Shown here in pieces: positions 12,750 through 25,030 of a stretch of 64,000 bases of DNA. The notes beneath the pieces were generated by a model, which was not told the DNA's origin, ran no database searches, and saw only the letters and a list, made by a program, of their open reading frames with translations. Numbering within the stretch: the stretch's first letter is position 1; each line of letters starts with the position of its first letter. A program made the position numbers and the translations under genes. Source of the DNA: Eucalyptus grandis (Eukaryota; Streptophyta; Magnoliopsida; Myrtales; Myrtaceae); contig NC_052622.1 of NCBI RefSeq assembly GCF_016545825.1, positions 9,305,001 to 9,369,000 of the forward strand, written 5' to 3'.

Positions 12750-14141
12750 GAAAGAGCGTCGTTTTATAAATCTTTTGATAAAAGCCGAAAGTCGAAAGAA
12801 ACGCGTGGGCCTAGCCCAGCCCACCTCGAGGTTCGTAGATAGAAAATAGGAAAAGTGAAAGGAATGCGTGGGCCCCGCCCGCCCGTCGGACTTTCCTCCA
12901 ATTCCCACGCGAATCGGACGGCCCGGACGGATCACACGGCGCTGTGCTGCGAAAGTGAACGGACCTGATCTAAAGCTGGAGATCGGGTCCGGTCCATTGG
13001 AAAGAAGCTTCGACGAGCCCAGTTTCCATCATCGCCATCGAAGCTTTGGCGGTCAAACAAAATCTGAGGGCCCCAATCGACTAGCCATTGCTGACTTGGG
13101 ACGCTCCAACGGGGACCAGGGTCACAAGAGGAAACGCATGTCAATCAAGTGAATCATGAATATGAATTCACCATTAAATGAATTATTTAATATGAAGAAA
13201 TTATCAGTGAAAAAGATTTTAAAAAAAAAATTCACATCCCCCCTTGTCGTTTCTTATTAAATAGTTCTCCCTATGAAACTCAAGAAACACAAAGAATATA
13301 TATCTCAATGTGCCACTGTTTATATGCACTTTAAGTTTATTCTGGTTACTGCGCCATAAATCAAAAGTGCCATTTCCAACCATTATCAACAACATTCATA
13401 CACCTATCATGCTTAAAACAGCGGCCCACTTTGAGTGTTCACACCAACTCCACATTAGACCTATCAAAATGTATTACAAATTTATTTCTTAATCCATAGT
13501 TGATGGATTGGATTGTTATGTGGATTGGTCATGACCATTTATGAGTTTAAAATGACGAACCTTAAAATAATATGAATATTAAATGAATTCACAACCTATT
13601 TAAACTCAATTCATGCCTGTAACTCTTTCACTTTTGCTTACTCTGTTAGGTCGGGTATGCTTCAGTATCCAATCATATAATTACCTGTTTGACGGATCTG
13701 CCGGACGTTACTTAGCCCACAGCGTTCGGTATTCCCAATCTTTAAGGCCCAAATCGGTAAACCACCCCAAGAAATCCGGACAGCGCGCCGCGTGGCCTTA
13801 AGCCCAGGCGGTCCACCCCTCCTTCGAGTTCGATCATTTCGTCCGCACTCGACAGTTTTCACTCGCTTCATGTGCCGACTGGCGACTCCTCCCTCTCTCT
13901 CTCTCTGTCTTTCTCTCTCTTCTGAAACTTCTTTCTCACTCATCCCCCCGCAACTCCAAACTTCAACCCTTCCCCCTCCCCCTCTCCTCGGTTGCTTCGC
14001 TTTTCTTTACCCCCTCCATCCTCGTGTCTCCCCTCTGCCGCTCCCGCTTCCTTCCTCCCTAAGCCTCCCTCCCCCATTAATGCATCTCCCTCCTCCATCT
14101 CCCCCCATCTCCCCCGGCCCTAGCCCGGTCCCTCGCCGGAA
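12750..14141. other. Spacer and pyrimidine-rich 5' leader of the ARM gene
   Basis: 12750-13150 is GC-rich without a supported gene. 13150-13720 is AT-rich. 13885-14140 is a strongly C/T-rich tract, including (ct)n at 13890-13920, typical of a plant 5' untranslated leader in front of the ARM-repeat gene. Long Pro/Ser/Leu open frames here are compositional. Confidence 0.5.
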
Positions 14142-15874
14142 ATGCATCCCTCCGCCGCCGCCCCGCCGCCCCCGCAGCAGCCCGCCGCCGCCGCCGCCGC
14201 CTCCCCCAATCCCTCCTCGACCTGGTAAACCCCCTCCTGTCTCTCCTCCTCCTCTCGTCCCTCACCGTCCGGTCCTTCACCGGGCGGTGGCAGGCCCTCC
14301 GCTCCAAGCTCACCTCCCTCCACTCCTCCCTCTCCTCCCTCTCCTCCTCCCCGCACTGGTCCGACAACCCCCTCCTCCTGACCCTCCTCCCCGATGTTCT
14401 CTCCACCCTCCAGCGCCTCCGCTCCCTCCACGACCACTGCTCCGCCCCTTCCTTCAATGGCAGCAAGCTCCACATGCAGAGCGATCTCGACATGGCCTCC
14501 ACCTCCCTCTCCAACCACCTCCACGACCTCGACCTGCTCCTCAGATCCGGCGTCCTCCACCAGTCCAACGCCATCGTCCTGTCCCAGCCCGGCCCGGGCT
14601 CCGGCAAGGACGACGTCCAGTTCTTCGTCAAGGATCTCTTCACGCGCCTCCAAATCGGGGGGATCGAGTTCAAGAAGAAGGCTCTCGAGTCGCTGCTCCA
14701 GCTCCTCGCTGACGACGAGAAGGCCGCAAGCCTCGTCGCCAGGGAAGGTAACGTCGCTTATCTGATCCATCTGCTCGATCTGAATAACAATAGCTCCGTC
14801 CGCGAACAAGCGCTCGCGGCTGTCTCGATTTTGGCCTCCGCCAACGACGAATCGAGGAAGAGCGTGTTCGAGGGAGGTGGATTGGGGCCGTTGTTAAGGA
14901 TCATCGAGACAGGTTCTTCGGCGCTCAAAGAGAAGGCCACCATTGCCGTGGAGGCAATAACCGCCGATTTGGAGAACGCGTGGGCCATTTCTGCGTACAG
15001 CGGCATCTCTGTGCTCGTCGAGGCCTGCAGATCAAGTTCTCCGGCGACTCAGTCGCACGCGGTGGGGGCGATTCGGAACGTCGCTTGCGTGGCGGACATA
15101 AAAGTGGCTTTGGCCGAGGAAGGCGCCGTTCCGGTGCTAGTGCAGTTACTGAGCTCGAGTTCGACGTCGGCGATAGAGAAATCAGCCGGCACGATTGCGA
15201 TTTTGGCGGAATCCGGCGAGTACTTTCGCACTCTGATATTACAGGAAAGAGGATTGCAGAAATTAATGCGTTTGACTCAGGATTTATCGAGTCCGGATGC
15301 ACTGGAGAGCGTCTTCCGTGCGATTAGCTCGCTATTAGCTTCAGATGCCGTGGCACGCATCTTGTCGTCTTCAACCACATTCATTGTCCAAATCGGCGAA
15401 CTAATCAAACACGGGAACATCAGATTACAGCAGATTTCGGCGTCGTTGTTGTCTAATTTGTCGCTAAGCGATGGCAACAAGCGGGCGATCTCGAGCTGCA
15501 TGGGCTCGCTGTTGAAGCTGATGGAGTCGCCGAAGCCGGTTGGTTTGCAGGACTCGGCGACGCAGGCGCTGGTGGCGCTGCTGACCGTCCGGTCGAACCG
15601 GAAGGAGCTGGTGAGGGACGAGAAGTGCCTGACGAGGCTGGTCCAGATGCTGGATCCAGAGAACGAGCTGGTGCCGAAGGGGCTACCGGTGGCCGTGGCG
15701 TCGGCGATCGTCGGGACGGCCAGCCAGGGATGCCGGAAGAGGCTCGTGGCCGCCGGGGCTCACCAGCACATGCAGCGGCTGGCGGAGATGCAGATCGCCG
15801 GAGCGAGGAGGGCGTCGCAGAGGCTCGCCGGAAACAGGCTGAAGACGATGTTCAGCCGGTCGTGGAGGGAATAA
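14142..15874 (+). CDS. ARM-repeat superfamily protein (AT2G45720/AT5G50900 type), N-terminus out of frame by one base
   Basis: The main frame runs in phase from about 14201 to TAA at 15874. It encodes tandem armadillo repeats, with segments such as NVAYLIHLLDLNNNSSVREQ, AISAYSGISVLVEAC and AVGAIRNVACVADIK. The upstream part reads SLLDLVNPLLSLLLLSSLTV, RSFTGRWQALRSKL, then HWSDNPLLLTLLPDVLSTLQ, the conserved N-terminal region of this plant family. No ATG lies in that frame after a TAA at 14078. The best start, ATG 14142, is in another frame and opens MHPSAAAPPPPQQP before shifting out at the CCCCC run at 14202-14206. One extra C there would give a single frame of 577 codons. Otherwise the first in-frame Met is at 14474 (466 residues), which would lose the N-terminal helices. 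No introns are seen. The likely role is a protein-interaction scaffold; the specific function is unknown. Confidence 0.83.
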
Positions 15875-18800
15875 GCGAGTTGCGCCAACTAACCACCCCG
15901 CCAAACAAAAGGTCAGTCGTCTTTGCCGAGGGTAAAGCGGGAAGTTCAACATTTCTGTTTCGTTCCAGGGAATTATTCCTGAGGACCATGGGCCAATCCG
16001 GAGGCGCCATGTGGCAGTCCTCGCTCTGTGAATCTTGTATGGGATTCCGAGCTTGGCGCGTGAAGTCGAAAGGGTCCTCTTTTCCTTAGCGCCTTCATTT
16101 TTAGAAATTCTGTGACGGTTCTGCCCCTAGGGTTAAGAGAAAGTTGGGCCTCCTCCACCTTGGGCGGGCGTATCATTTCGCGGGGTCGTGTCTTTTCCCA
16201 TCAAAACGGCTCCGGTAGTGCTTGAAATGAGCACAAAAACCTGCCAAGGTTTTTCATTTTTAATCATCTCGTTTGTGCAAGCCTTCTCGAGAGCACATCG
16301 ATGGGTCAAAACATCAAACATACCGCAGACAGTGTCGACTTTTTTGGCCCAATTTAGCGGCATAAAAAGTGCTGTATATCCCATTCATTAGTGCTGTGAA
16401 TGCCAATATTGGACACCATATAATGCATCCACCGGCTCATGATTCAGACCAGTCTCTTAAAAAGCACCGGTCACATCATGTGATTTCGCTTAGCTTATGA
16501 TCTTAGCATGCCTAGCATTGCCCTTTTTGATTTGTGATTGCGTGTTTCTGAAGTCAGAGGGGCTAGCCATTTGCGTCCTAATTGTCTTTGCATCTCACAT
16601 AGTCTAGGAGCTGTAACTATTGAGGGATGAGGAGTTGCGAGCATTTTAGTAGACTTGATTGGCAAGAAAAAAGGTTTTAAATTTCTTTATCAAGCGACAG
16701 TCGTGGTGGAAAAAAGAATTGTTTGAGTGGTTAATGTTCTTTTCTTATTGGATTTGGAGGAAAACTTTGAACGCGTTAAGGTAGAGCATCAGTTTCGAAA
16801 TTTCCTTTGCACGCACGTACTCCTAATCCCGAAATTTGCGGGATTAGCATGTAGTCCAGCAGCCCCGTTCTTCGATTAGGTCTTCAAACTTCACACTCAT
16901 GGGTTGTTGTCCTGGGCCGCATTCCGCCGAATCTGTCGGGTAGTTGTGCATGTTTTGACCGAATGCCACCATGTGAGAGGGGGGGGTCTAACTCAGATTC
17001 TAGACGCATTTCGCTTTTTTATTTCCCTTCTATCGAGTTAGGGACAGATTCGCTTTTATTAACTGACTTATGATTCACGCCCTGTTTCTGACCCCTCCGC
17101 TGTGATGATTGTCGTTGAACAGGGGCTGATGTGCCTTCCTCGGATTTGTCTAACCGTCAAAGATGGAAAACTACCCGCCAACACGCGCTCACATGCTCCG
17201 AGCTGTCCGAATTCTTTCTTCTTCTTCTTCTTTTTTTCTTTTTTTTCCACCCTCCTTTTCTTTTTATCATAAAAGTATATTATTATGTCTAAAAAGGAAA
17301 AAAAAAGAAAATCTCCTTGCCACTAATATTATATTGATAGCAAAAGCATGATGGATGCGGTTTTTAGGGAGTATCCTCGTTTTGCTTTCTCTTGTCTTGT
17401 TTCATAGTCCTTAATTTTATGTGCTCATGAAGCTGTAAGAGCGATATTGTCTTATGACCCTTCATATCATACGTAACCGTCTTAGAGTTTTCTCCTGGCT
17501 GATTTGTAATGAGAGGAGTTTTATTCAGAAAGAATTTGCTGAGTGTTTCTTCCCGCGTGCACTCTTTTTCTTTTGTTGCTTGCACTTTCTTGACTCTCTT
17601 GATGCCGCCCTGATCTCCGCATTCATCGTCTCGTTGCCTTTGTTTGGTTCTTGCTCGGCCCTTTTTGATGGGCATGTCCGGCGGCCTTGACTGTGTGATT
17701 TGACTTCTATGCAAACGCTGAGAATGAAAGGTAGGTGTGGAGGGCGGTTGCGATTGACCGATAGAACCTACAATGGGTCATGCCTGCCTTGGCCGAAACC
17801 TAAATACTACTGATTAAGAGAGGCACGAAACTTTTCCCAGAGATTTCGCTTTTCATACGTCTTTATCCCAAGTAGGTTCCCTTTTTCTTTTCTGTTGATT
17901 TCCTTTTCTTTTTCTTATGTTTTGGGAATCAAGAGCAATGATGGGGCTCATGGGCGTCTATGGTTTGCGCAATGAGCTGGCTGTTCCGTCACGGAGGTCG
18001 ATTCCTGATGCCTCGTTGGGTCCCCTAATCTCTCTCTCTCTCTGTCAGATTTCTTTGCACATGAATGATTGAATTATTGCGTATCCATCACATACGCCTA
18101 GAGAAAAAAAGAAGGGGAATAAGTTAAAGCACAAGGACTGGCCAACTTTCATTTCGCGCACCGATTTGGGCATTCAATTTTTTTCCCTCTTTAAAATATA
18201 CTAAAGTGGAGAAGGGCACCAGGTCTCAAGGTAGTATAGGGAGGTGGGGTTCGATTCGATTTGATGTTCGTAGAATCTGAAAAGGAGTGAACAACGCGGA
18301 CAAGAGAGGGAGGAAGCACCGGCGGAGATGGAGGTGAGAAAGACTCTGAAAAGAGACCACGGGAGAAGCCATAGGATACGGTGGGTCCCCGAACAGCGAC
18401 CTCACACAATGAGCAAAGAACAGAGGAAAAAAAGAGGAATGGCTATAGGGCATAGTGCCTAGTAAACTAGACACGAGTGGTCGTTTTCTTCACTTCATTC
18501 TTCAAGATTCTGCAACTGAAATGTTAGGAGGAGGGAGCTCCTTTACAGCTTGTGCATTCAGTTCCCTTTGAAGCAAGCACCAAGTAAACATGACCACATG
18601 ACGTGCAGTCCTTTGAAATCTTGAATTTGTTGGGTCATAGGTACTTTACTCATGTGTTACCATCAAGGACCCATGTCACTCATCTTATCCGGGCTTGTCT
18701 AGACTTTTTGAGGTCATATTTCTCAGTAGTATCCGTTGATGATAGCCGAACCCTAGATGAGATATAATTAACTTCCAGTGTGAGTGTCCCTGCGATTCTA

Positions 18801-19107
18801 ATTCTAATATATCCAATGATTCATCAAACAAGTGGTGTGGTGTTATACAGGAAAACCCGTATTCAAACTCCGACATTTATTTTGATCTATCGCAAGTTTA
18901 GGCAAATGACCAAAAGCAAACAATGTGTCAGCGTTCCAACGGCCTCAACAAATCGCTGTTAATTGTTTTGGTTGCTGAGCATGAGGTTGTGTTCTTTAAA
19001 TGAGCAATCATTGAAAAAGGAAAAATCATGATCAATTAGAACACAACTACGGTGAACTAAGAAATGTCCTGTAATTATTTACACAAACTTGTCGGCATCG
19101 TACACGG
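15875..19107. other. Intergenic spacer between the ARM gene and AP180
   Basis: This presumably holds the 3' regions of the two convergent genes. It contains microsatellite patches, (ctt)n at about 17215-17232 and (tc)n at about 18030-18046. No further gene, tRNA or clear transposon is recognised; open frames of 60-116 codons lack family features. Confidence 0.5.
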
Positions 19108-20964
19108 TTACTTCGTGTGTTTTGCTATGATCTTGTTCTGGTGCTGCAACCATAGCTGTTGCTCATACCGCAAGTTTTCTTGGTTAGTGGATCCATCAGA
19201 CTTCTGTCCGCTGGCCGCTGCTTCGAAGCTTGATGCAAATGGATCGTTCTCGGTTTGGGCCGTAACTGCATCCGCATTTGGATTTTGCGCGCCAAAAGTT
19301 GGTTTTGCCGTAGCCTGGAAGGTGGGAGCAACCGAGAAGAGATCAGTGCTGTAATGGAAAGGCTTGCCAGAGGCTGCGGTGGATGCCGGCACCATGGTGC
19401 TTAATGCAGTTGTGTCCTGCAGAAATGGATTATTTTGAGAACTGGGAATTGGGGCGTCGCGGAAAAGATCAATCGCAGTGGTGGAGGCTGATCCGGAATC
19501 ACTGGGAATAGCATCATTCACATTTGGTTGCACTTGTCCTGCTGTCATGGCCAATTCTAGCTCCCAACAATCTTTCGTACCATTTTCCCGATTTGGTCCT
19601 GAAATATGTTGTCCTTGCTCTTGATGTGGTATTTCTTGTGGTGGCCAGTCATCAAAAGCTACAAAAATTGCTGCGGAACTTGTTTCTTTAGAATCTGTTG
19701 ATGATGAATGCACCGAACGGGTAGCCATGTCGGCGTTCATGCCGTCCTCTTGATCCAGTTGCTTCTTGAATTGTTCAATATGAGTTTCTTGCTCCAATGT
19801 GATCGACGGGCTAGTTCCTGCATCTGTCACACTCACCACGTCCTCCAGCGACATGCCTCGCGAACTGAACCCAGAACCCTTCTCGGAAACTCCATCCGTG
19901 CGCTCTGAGGTCTCGGAGCATGGGTAGGAACCAGACTGCTCAGATATCACGCTGGAATCCTTCTCGCTGCTCGGCATCATGGGAAGGAGCATCTGCGGAG
20001 ACAACATCCTCCCACTAGCTGGGAACGAGTCCTGGTCTTTCAAGAACTCCCGCAACGTCTCGATGAGCTCATCAGATATCTTCTGCACGCTTGGGTATTC
20101 GGATGTTCGACCGACCCCCATGGTCTTGCACATACTGTAGTAAGATGATAGCTCTTCAAATTGCTTCGAGGCCTTGATGCTTGTTTGGAAGGCATTGACA
20201 CAAGTCTGGTATTGCAATTGGAAGAAGCTGTCCAAGAGCAGTGCAAGGCCATCGGATATGTCTCTGTACAGATCAAAGCTCTCCTGAACAATGGCATGGA
20301 GTGAGATCCGAACCAAATTGTGGCCCTTGGCGGAGCCTGTTGGCCTTGTGGCAATGGCCCTCTCAAGCAATCTCTGCCAATGGGAAATCCTCTCGAGTAG
20401 CATTCCGGGCTTCATATCCCTAATGATCGGCTCGGTTGCCCTCCTGTTCATGAGCGGCTCGTTTTCCCTCGTCCGGTACGCCACCTTCCGCTGCAGCTTC
20501 CCCATGAGGAAGCAATCTAATCGCTCGTCAAGGTAGAGCGCGAATGTCCGGACATAGGCGGTGTAATCCCACGGGCTCGAATTTGATTTGTCTCGGAAGC
20601 TCGACAGGTTGAGGATCTTGCCACCGCGCTTCATCGTGTGGACCACCTCCCTGGGGAAGAAGGGGTCGCCGTCCTGGAAGATCCGGAGGACCAGCATCAG
20701 GGACTTGAGCGCGACGATCCAGTTGCGGGTCTTGCCGATGCGCTTGGCGAGCAGATGAGCGCAGGTCGCCGCGTAAGCCTTGTTCAAGGCAATCAGCTGG
20801 AGGATCTCGTCCACATAGCGCTCCTCCGTGGGCACCTCATCGTGCGAGGTGGCCTTGAGGACCGTGACCTCGAGGATCGACGCATTGGTGTTGCCGACCT
20901 TCGCGAGGCTTATGCTCGTATGATCCTTCACAGCCCCGATCGCCTTCTTCAGCTTACTCGGCAT
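19108..20964 (-). CDS. AP180: Clathrin coat assembly protein AP180
   Basis: An intronless 618-codon frame. Residues 1 to about 280 form an ANTH domain. It begins MPSKLKKAIGAVKDHTSISL, a basic N-terminus of the type that binds phosphoinositides. It continues with family segments RNWIVALKSLMLVLRIFQDG, GGKILNLSSFRD, FALYLDERLDCFL and QESFDLYRDISDGLALLLDS. The acidic, Ser-rich C-terminal half carries endocytic peptide motifs: DLF elements (IDLFRDAP, TDLFSVAP), NPF at residue 512 and DPF at 574, which typically bind clathrin or adaptor/EH domains. From memory the sequence matches Arabidopsis AP180 (At1g05020) better than the ECA or CAP1 paralogues, including the PSKLKKAIGAVKD start. It acts at the plasma membrane or trans-Golgi, recruiting clathrin to PIP2 membranes. 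Nothing looks broken. Confidence 0.95.
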   Translation of the reverse strand: MPSKLKKAIGAVKDHTSISLAKVGNTNASILEVTVLKATSHDEVPTEERYVDEILQLIALNKAYAATCAHLLAKRIGKTRNWIVALKSLMLVLRIFQDGDPFFPREVVHTMKRGGKILNLSSFRDKSNSSPWDYTAYVRTFALYLDERLDCFLMGKLQRKVAYRTRENEPLMNRRATEPIIRDMKPGMLLERISHWQRLLERAIATRPTGSAKGHNLVRISLHAIVQESFDLYRDISDGLALLLDSFFQLQYQTCVNAFQTSIKASKQFEELSSYYSMCKTMGVGRTSEYPSVQKISDELIETLREFLKDQDSFPASGRMLSPQMLLPMMPSSEKDSSVISEQSGSYPCSETSERTDGVSEKGSGFSSRGMSLEDVVSVTDAGTSPSITLEQETHIEQFKKQLDQEDGMNADMATRSVHSSSTDSKETSSAAIFVAFDDWPPQEIPHQEQGQHISGPNRENGTKDCWELELAMTAGQVQPNVNDAIPSDSGSASTTAIDLFRDAPIPSSQNNPFLQDTTALSTMVPASTAASGKPFHYSTDLFSVAPTFQATAKPTFGAQNPNADAVTAQTENDPFASSFEAAASGQKSDGSTNQENLRYEQQLWLQHQNKIIAKHTK

Positions 20965-21485
20965 GGCGGGTCGGTCCTCCGTTGTTGTTTCAGGATTTTC
21001 ATGAGGAAATTCTGCTTCAGTCCCTTTTCAAAGTCCTGAAATTCTGGCAATGATTCGCCAGCGTTTCCTCCGTTTCCCTCCTCAACCATTGAGGTGTTCC
21101 GTTTCTATAATTGGGCTGTGGTGGTTTTGACAATTAGAGGTGTTGCTTTGAGGTAAAATTGGAAAAAGCAAAGCAGAACGAGTGGTTGTTAGTATTGCGG
21201 GGGAAGACAATGCTGCTTGCCTTACTGTGATGTCCAGCTTACAAACGCATGTAACAGGATTCATCTTTGGTGTCGCCTTAACGTTCTCTAAACCAAGTCA
21301 ACACGACACGACACCGATTCACATTTCTATAGGTGATTGAGTCAATCGAGAGCTCCGAAACCTTATTTTTCAGAAACATCGCAGCTCAATAGCTCGACCG
21401 TGATTTGATCTTTGTGAAAATGTATGTAGCTTTATAGGAAATAAGAAGAACACATGATTACGCCAATGCCAGAGGCGTTGGCAAT
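20965..21485. other. Upstream region of AP180
   Basis: Presumed promoter and leader of AP180 on the minus strand. No distinct regulatory word stands out. Confidence 0.4.
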
Positions 21486-21489
21486 GTAG

Positions 21490-22700
21490 GTCAGCCTTTG
21501 GAGTCACCCATTTTGAATGCACTCGCATCAATCATAAGCTATTATTTTGTGAAGCTTTTACCATGCAATCGACGCCAATCATAAAATTCTCATGTGTCTA
21601 AATATCCACAAATTTTAGATTTTCTGTGTAAATATAGTTCATCGTAGATCACATGATCACAGCCCTCATGGGAGTCCTATGAGCTTCACATGGAATTGAC
21701 CAACTTAATTTTTTATATAAAGCCGAAGTCAATGAATAATTCCCCCTCAAAAACCCTAAATTTTGATCTCTTATTTTCTTAAGGGAACTAGGGTATAAAA
21801 AAAAAAAAAAATGTCGTCACTCTATGAGAAGTTATATTATGTACCAATGACTTATAAAGAGGCGATAATTATCAAAAAAGTCATAAACTTATTATAATTG
21901 TATAATTTAGTTCCAAACTTTTTAAATATGCCAATTAAATCTTAAACATTTTCATATTTTGACAGTCTAGTCTATCAAATCAATTTTAGCTAGAAAATAT
22001 TAACGTGAATACTAATTATCATACATGATACAATTGGCACTCACCTCGACATTTTTAATGATATTTTAATAATTTTTATTTTTCTTTCTTTATTATTATT
22101 ATTTCTTTTTTTTGGATTGAGGGCCAATGACTCGTTTAATTTCCCCAAGAATGAAAGTAAATGAAGTGAATTATTTCAGGTCAAAGAATTGAAGTGAATT
22201 GAAGGTAAAATAAAATTGATGAAATGGTATTTAGTCAATAGTACCATAATTGCTTACAAATTTAGGTTATGTTCTTTTTGTAGAAAATATTATTTTTCTA
22301 AAAATATCTTCCAAAAATCATTTTCCAAAAAAAAATGATAATATTTTATGATGTGTGGTTGAAATCTAAAAATAAACTAGAAAACATTTCCACCGTTTGG
22401 TGTCTATTTTGATTTTACAGGAAAAATTACCAAAAAAATCGATTTATTTTCATCTTTATTTTAAATTATTTTTTAATTATTTTCATTTAAAAAATAATAT
22501 TTTTCCCTTCCTCCTTCCTCCACTAGCTATGTACCTCGGCGGTGGCTGCCGGCCTAACAAATGGCCAAGACATAAGACATGCGCTTAAGGCTCGATCGAT
22601 CTAGATAAGCCTTTGGAGTCACCCATTTTGAATGCACTCTCATCAGTCATAAGCTATTATTTCATGAAGATTTTACCATGTAATCGACCCCAATTGTAAT
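21490..22700 (+). repeat. Segment pair D-D' (direct repeats about 1.1 kb apart)
   Basis: About 90 bp beginning 'cctttggagtcacccatttt' at 21497 recurs at 22609 with few differences, each copy running to 'ttaccatg.aatcgac.ccaat'. The copies bracket segment C. The stretch between C and D' (22258-22605) is AT-rich and contains 'gaaaatatt' and 'ttttccaaaa' words plus a short GC-rich piece (22500-22590), probably an eroded non-autonomous transposon. Confidence 0.75.
21586..22257 (+). repeat. Segment C, copy 1 (direct partner at 29594-30238)
   Basis: It begins 'tctcatgtgtctaaatatcc' and continues through 'gagcttcacatggaattgacc' and 'aaccctaaattttgatctct' to 'atggtatttagtcaatagtacc'. The same order of words occurs at 29594-30238. 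Both copies contain the same transposon left-end ('gtcataaacttat...cattttcatattttga'), so the transposon inserted before the segment was duplicated. Confidence 0.8.
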
Positions 22701-22924
22701 GACATGATCCATGCATTAGAGTGGTCGGTGCCCTTGAAAATGAAATAGACGAATAGAATAAGAAGAATAATATGTTGTTAAAAACATTTTGAGTGCATGA
22801 GATGTTCAGCACATATAATTACGTAGGTTTTTCCATTCAATTCGAATAACTTGCATGATGATAGAGAAGTGATTGTCATTAAGCATCGAAAGATAAGAGA
22901 AGACAAAAAGAGGGCAAAATTAGG

Positions 22925-25030
22925 CTAATTGCATAACACTTAAAATCAAAATATAAATTGACCTTTCATACCAATTTGATAGTTGCAAGTGCTTAAGCCA
23001 CTCCTGCTCCTACGTTCTCTCTTGTTGTCAAGAATCTCCTCATTCTCCAACATATCATAATAGAGAAAGAGAGGGGGTGAAAAATGAAGAGAGGAGGCAC
23101 GTATGTGAAAATAGAGAGTAGACCATCTCCTGTAAATACTAATTTTTTATGAGTGTTTTCTTTTTCCTTTTTTTGGCTTTTGCTGAGGGGACTAATTAAG
23201 GAAATAAAAATTTCCTCTGTAGTAGCAGTTGCCTACTACTACAAAAGAGAGAGAGAAAATAAAAATTTTGTCTGTAGCTGCGCAATCATCATGGAGCCCA
23301 ACAGCTTTAGAAGTAAAAGGAGGTGACATGTGATAGTGTTATGCACTTAAGGATCTTACAGGATCTTACAGAATCTTACAGGATCTTACGGCAGATCAAA
23401 GCTGCCCAATATTTTCTTTGCTCTCGCTAGGGGAATAATTATGCTTAGCTACATTTTTTCCACGTTTATAGTACAAGTGATTCTTTTAGTGTACATTCTA
23501 GGAAAAACCACATTGGAAAGTAAGGAAAGATGGAGGGAAATTACTAAATATCTATTTGTTTTAACAAAATCGCAATGCTAATCTTTTTTAGTTTGATTAT
23601 TACATGAAAAGTTGGAGAAAAATACAAATGTCTTTGTAATATTAAAGCATAAAGGGAGTTATAATGCTCTCGGTATTCATTTAATGTCATCGCATAAAAT
23701 TTAATTTTGGATCAGCTTAATAAATCTTACTCGTCTTTCCTATCTTTGGTAAGTTAAACAATTACTAAACATCAACTATAACCACAATCCACTTTTTTAC
23801 ACATTTGGGTCATTTTCGAATTTATACTGTGATTTTTGTTGCTCATTTCAATTAGTTAAGTTAGCCAACAAAAGAAATAATGGAAGAATCCGAGATAGGC
23901 AACCAAATTTTTGGCCTAATCCAAAATGAGCTATAAGGAATAATCATCAAAAGATGATTGTTGCTTGAGTCTTTTTATTTGCACCGTGTAATAAATAAAT
24001 TGATCCACTTGCCATTCACAACTTTGTTTTTTCAGCAAGGTTTTATATATGAAAGTGAGAAATAATGAAAATGATATGATGTGGAAAGAATTTTCAAGTT
24101 AAAATTAAATATGATAAATATGTTGATGTATAATAGAAAATCCTTACAAATTTAGTAGCCAAAATCTCTAAATAATTTACCCAAGTTTGAGAAAAAAGAA
24201 GTTTTATTGGACAAATGGAGTTGAATTGAAATAGTCACAAAAGACCAACTTTATCATAAAAAATAATGAGCAGCTAAAATCTCTAAATAATTTGCTCTGA
24301 GTTTAATGGGAAAAAAAATGAATTTATTGAAAAGAAAAGATACGGTTAAATTAAACTAATTACAAAAAAAATATCTTATCATAAATAGTAATTAATATGT
24401 GTTCATTTAATATTGTTGCATCTGTACAACATTTTAGGATTTCTCTAGAAACTTTTTTAGGTTACTGATGTCAAGGTAAGAAAACAGATGTTTAGAATTT
24501 TATGCTTAAACAATTTACCTATAAACAATTTACCTATAATCTAATTTGAAATATATATATGTGTGTGTATATGTCAACAACTATAATTCTTTTGTTCGTA
24601 TGGTAGTGGTTTATTTCAATATTTGCATGAAGATTGAAAATGGTATCAAAACAAAAGAAGAGCTAAAATGTTGTGACTATTCATGAAGAAAATTCAAGGA
24701 TTGCAATGGTTGGTAACCAAGCAAAGTCAAAGTATATCCATGAGAAAACTCAAAGATGCAATCGTTTCGGACAAATTAGTTTAATATTTTTTCGCATTAG
24801 AAGTTTGTATTTGGATTATAACCATTTGAAAAGAAGATTTATAGGTTAGCATTTGGAGACAATATGGCTCATTTTTAAATCTTTCCACTTTTTTTTTTTG
24901 TTCTCTTTTATGTAGTACGTCACATATTTTCACAATCGCTAATCAAGTGGAATAAAAAATAACTATTTGCATGAAATGATACTTATCATAAATGTCGGTA
25001 CAAGTTGGATAGAGTTGGCTCTATGGAGTT
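22925..25030 (+). repeat. Segments B and A, copy 1
   Basis: B (22925-23898) starts 'aaaatcaaaatataaattga' and contains 'caatttgatagttgc' and 'cttaagcc.ctcct'. A (23899-25030) starts 'gcaaccaaattttt' and ends 'gatagagttggctctatgga'. The B+A order recurs at 28005-29490, and A alone at 25770-26928. A contains a short relic frame (24671-24840, HEENSR.AMV..Q followed by SKYIHEKTQRCN) whose source I do not recognise. It is interrupted by stops in this copy. Confidence 0.85.

Noticed and set aside
13792..14712. 306-codon Pro-rich plus frame over the ARM gene start
   Set aside because: It is an out-of-frame reading of a C-rich leader and of the ARM N-terminus.
15625..16089. 154-codon plus frame over the ARM gene end
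   Set aside because: It is a shadow of the ARM C-terminal codons running into the 3' untranslated region.
20638..21039. 133-codon plus-strand frame opposite AP180
   Set aside because: It is the antisense shadow of the conserved ANTH domain codons.
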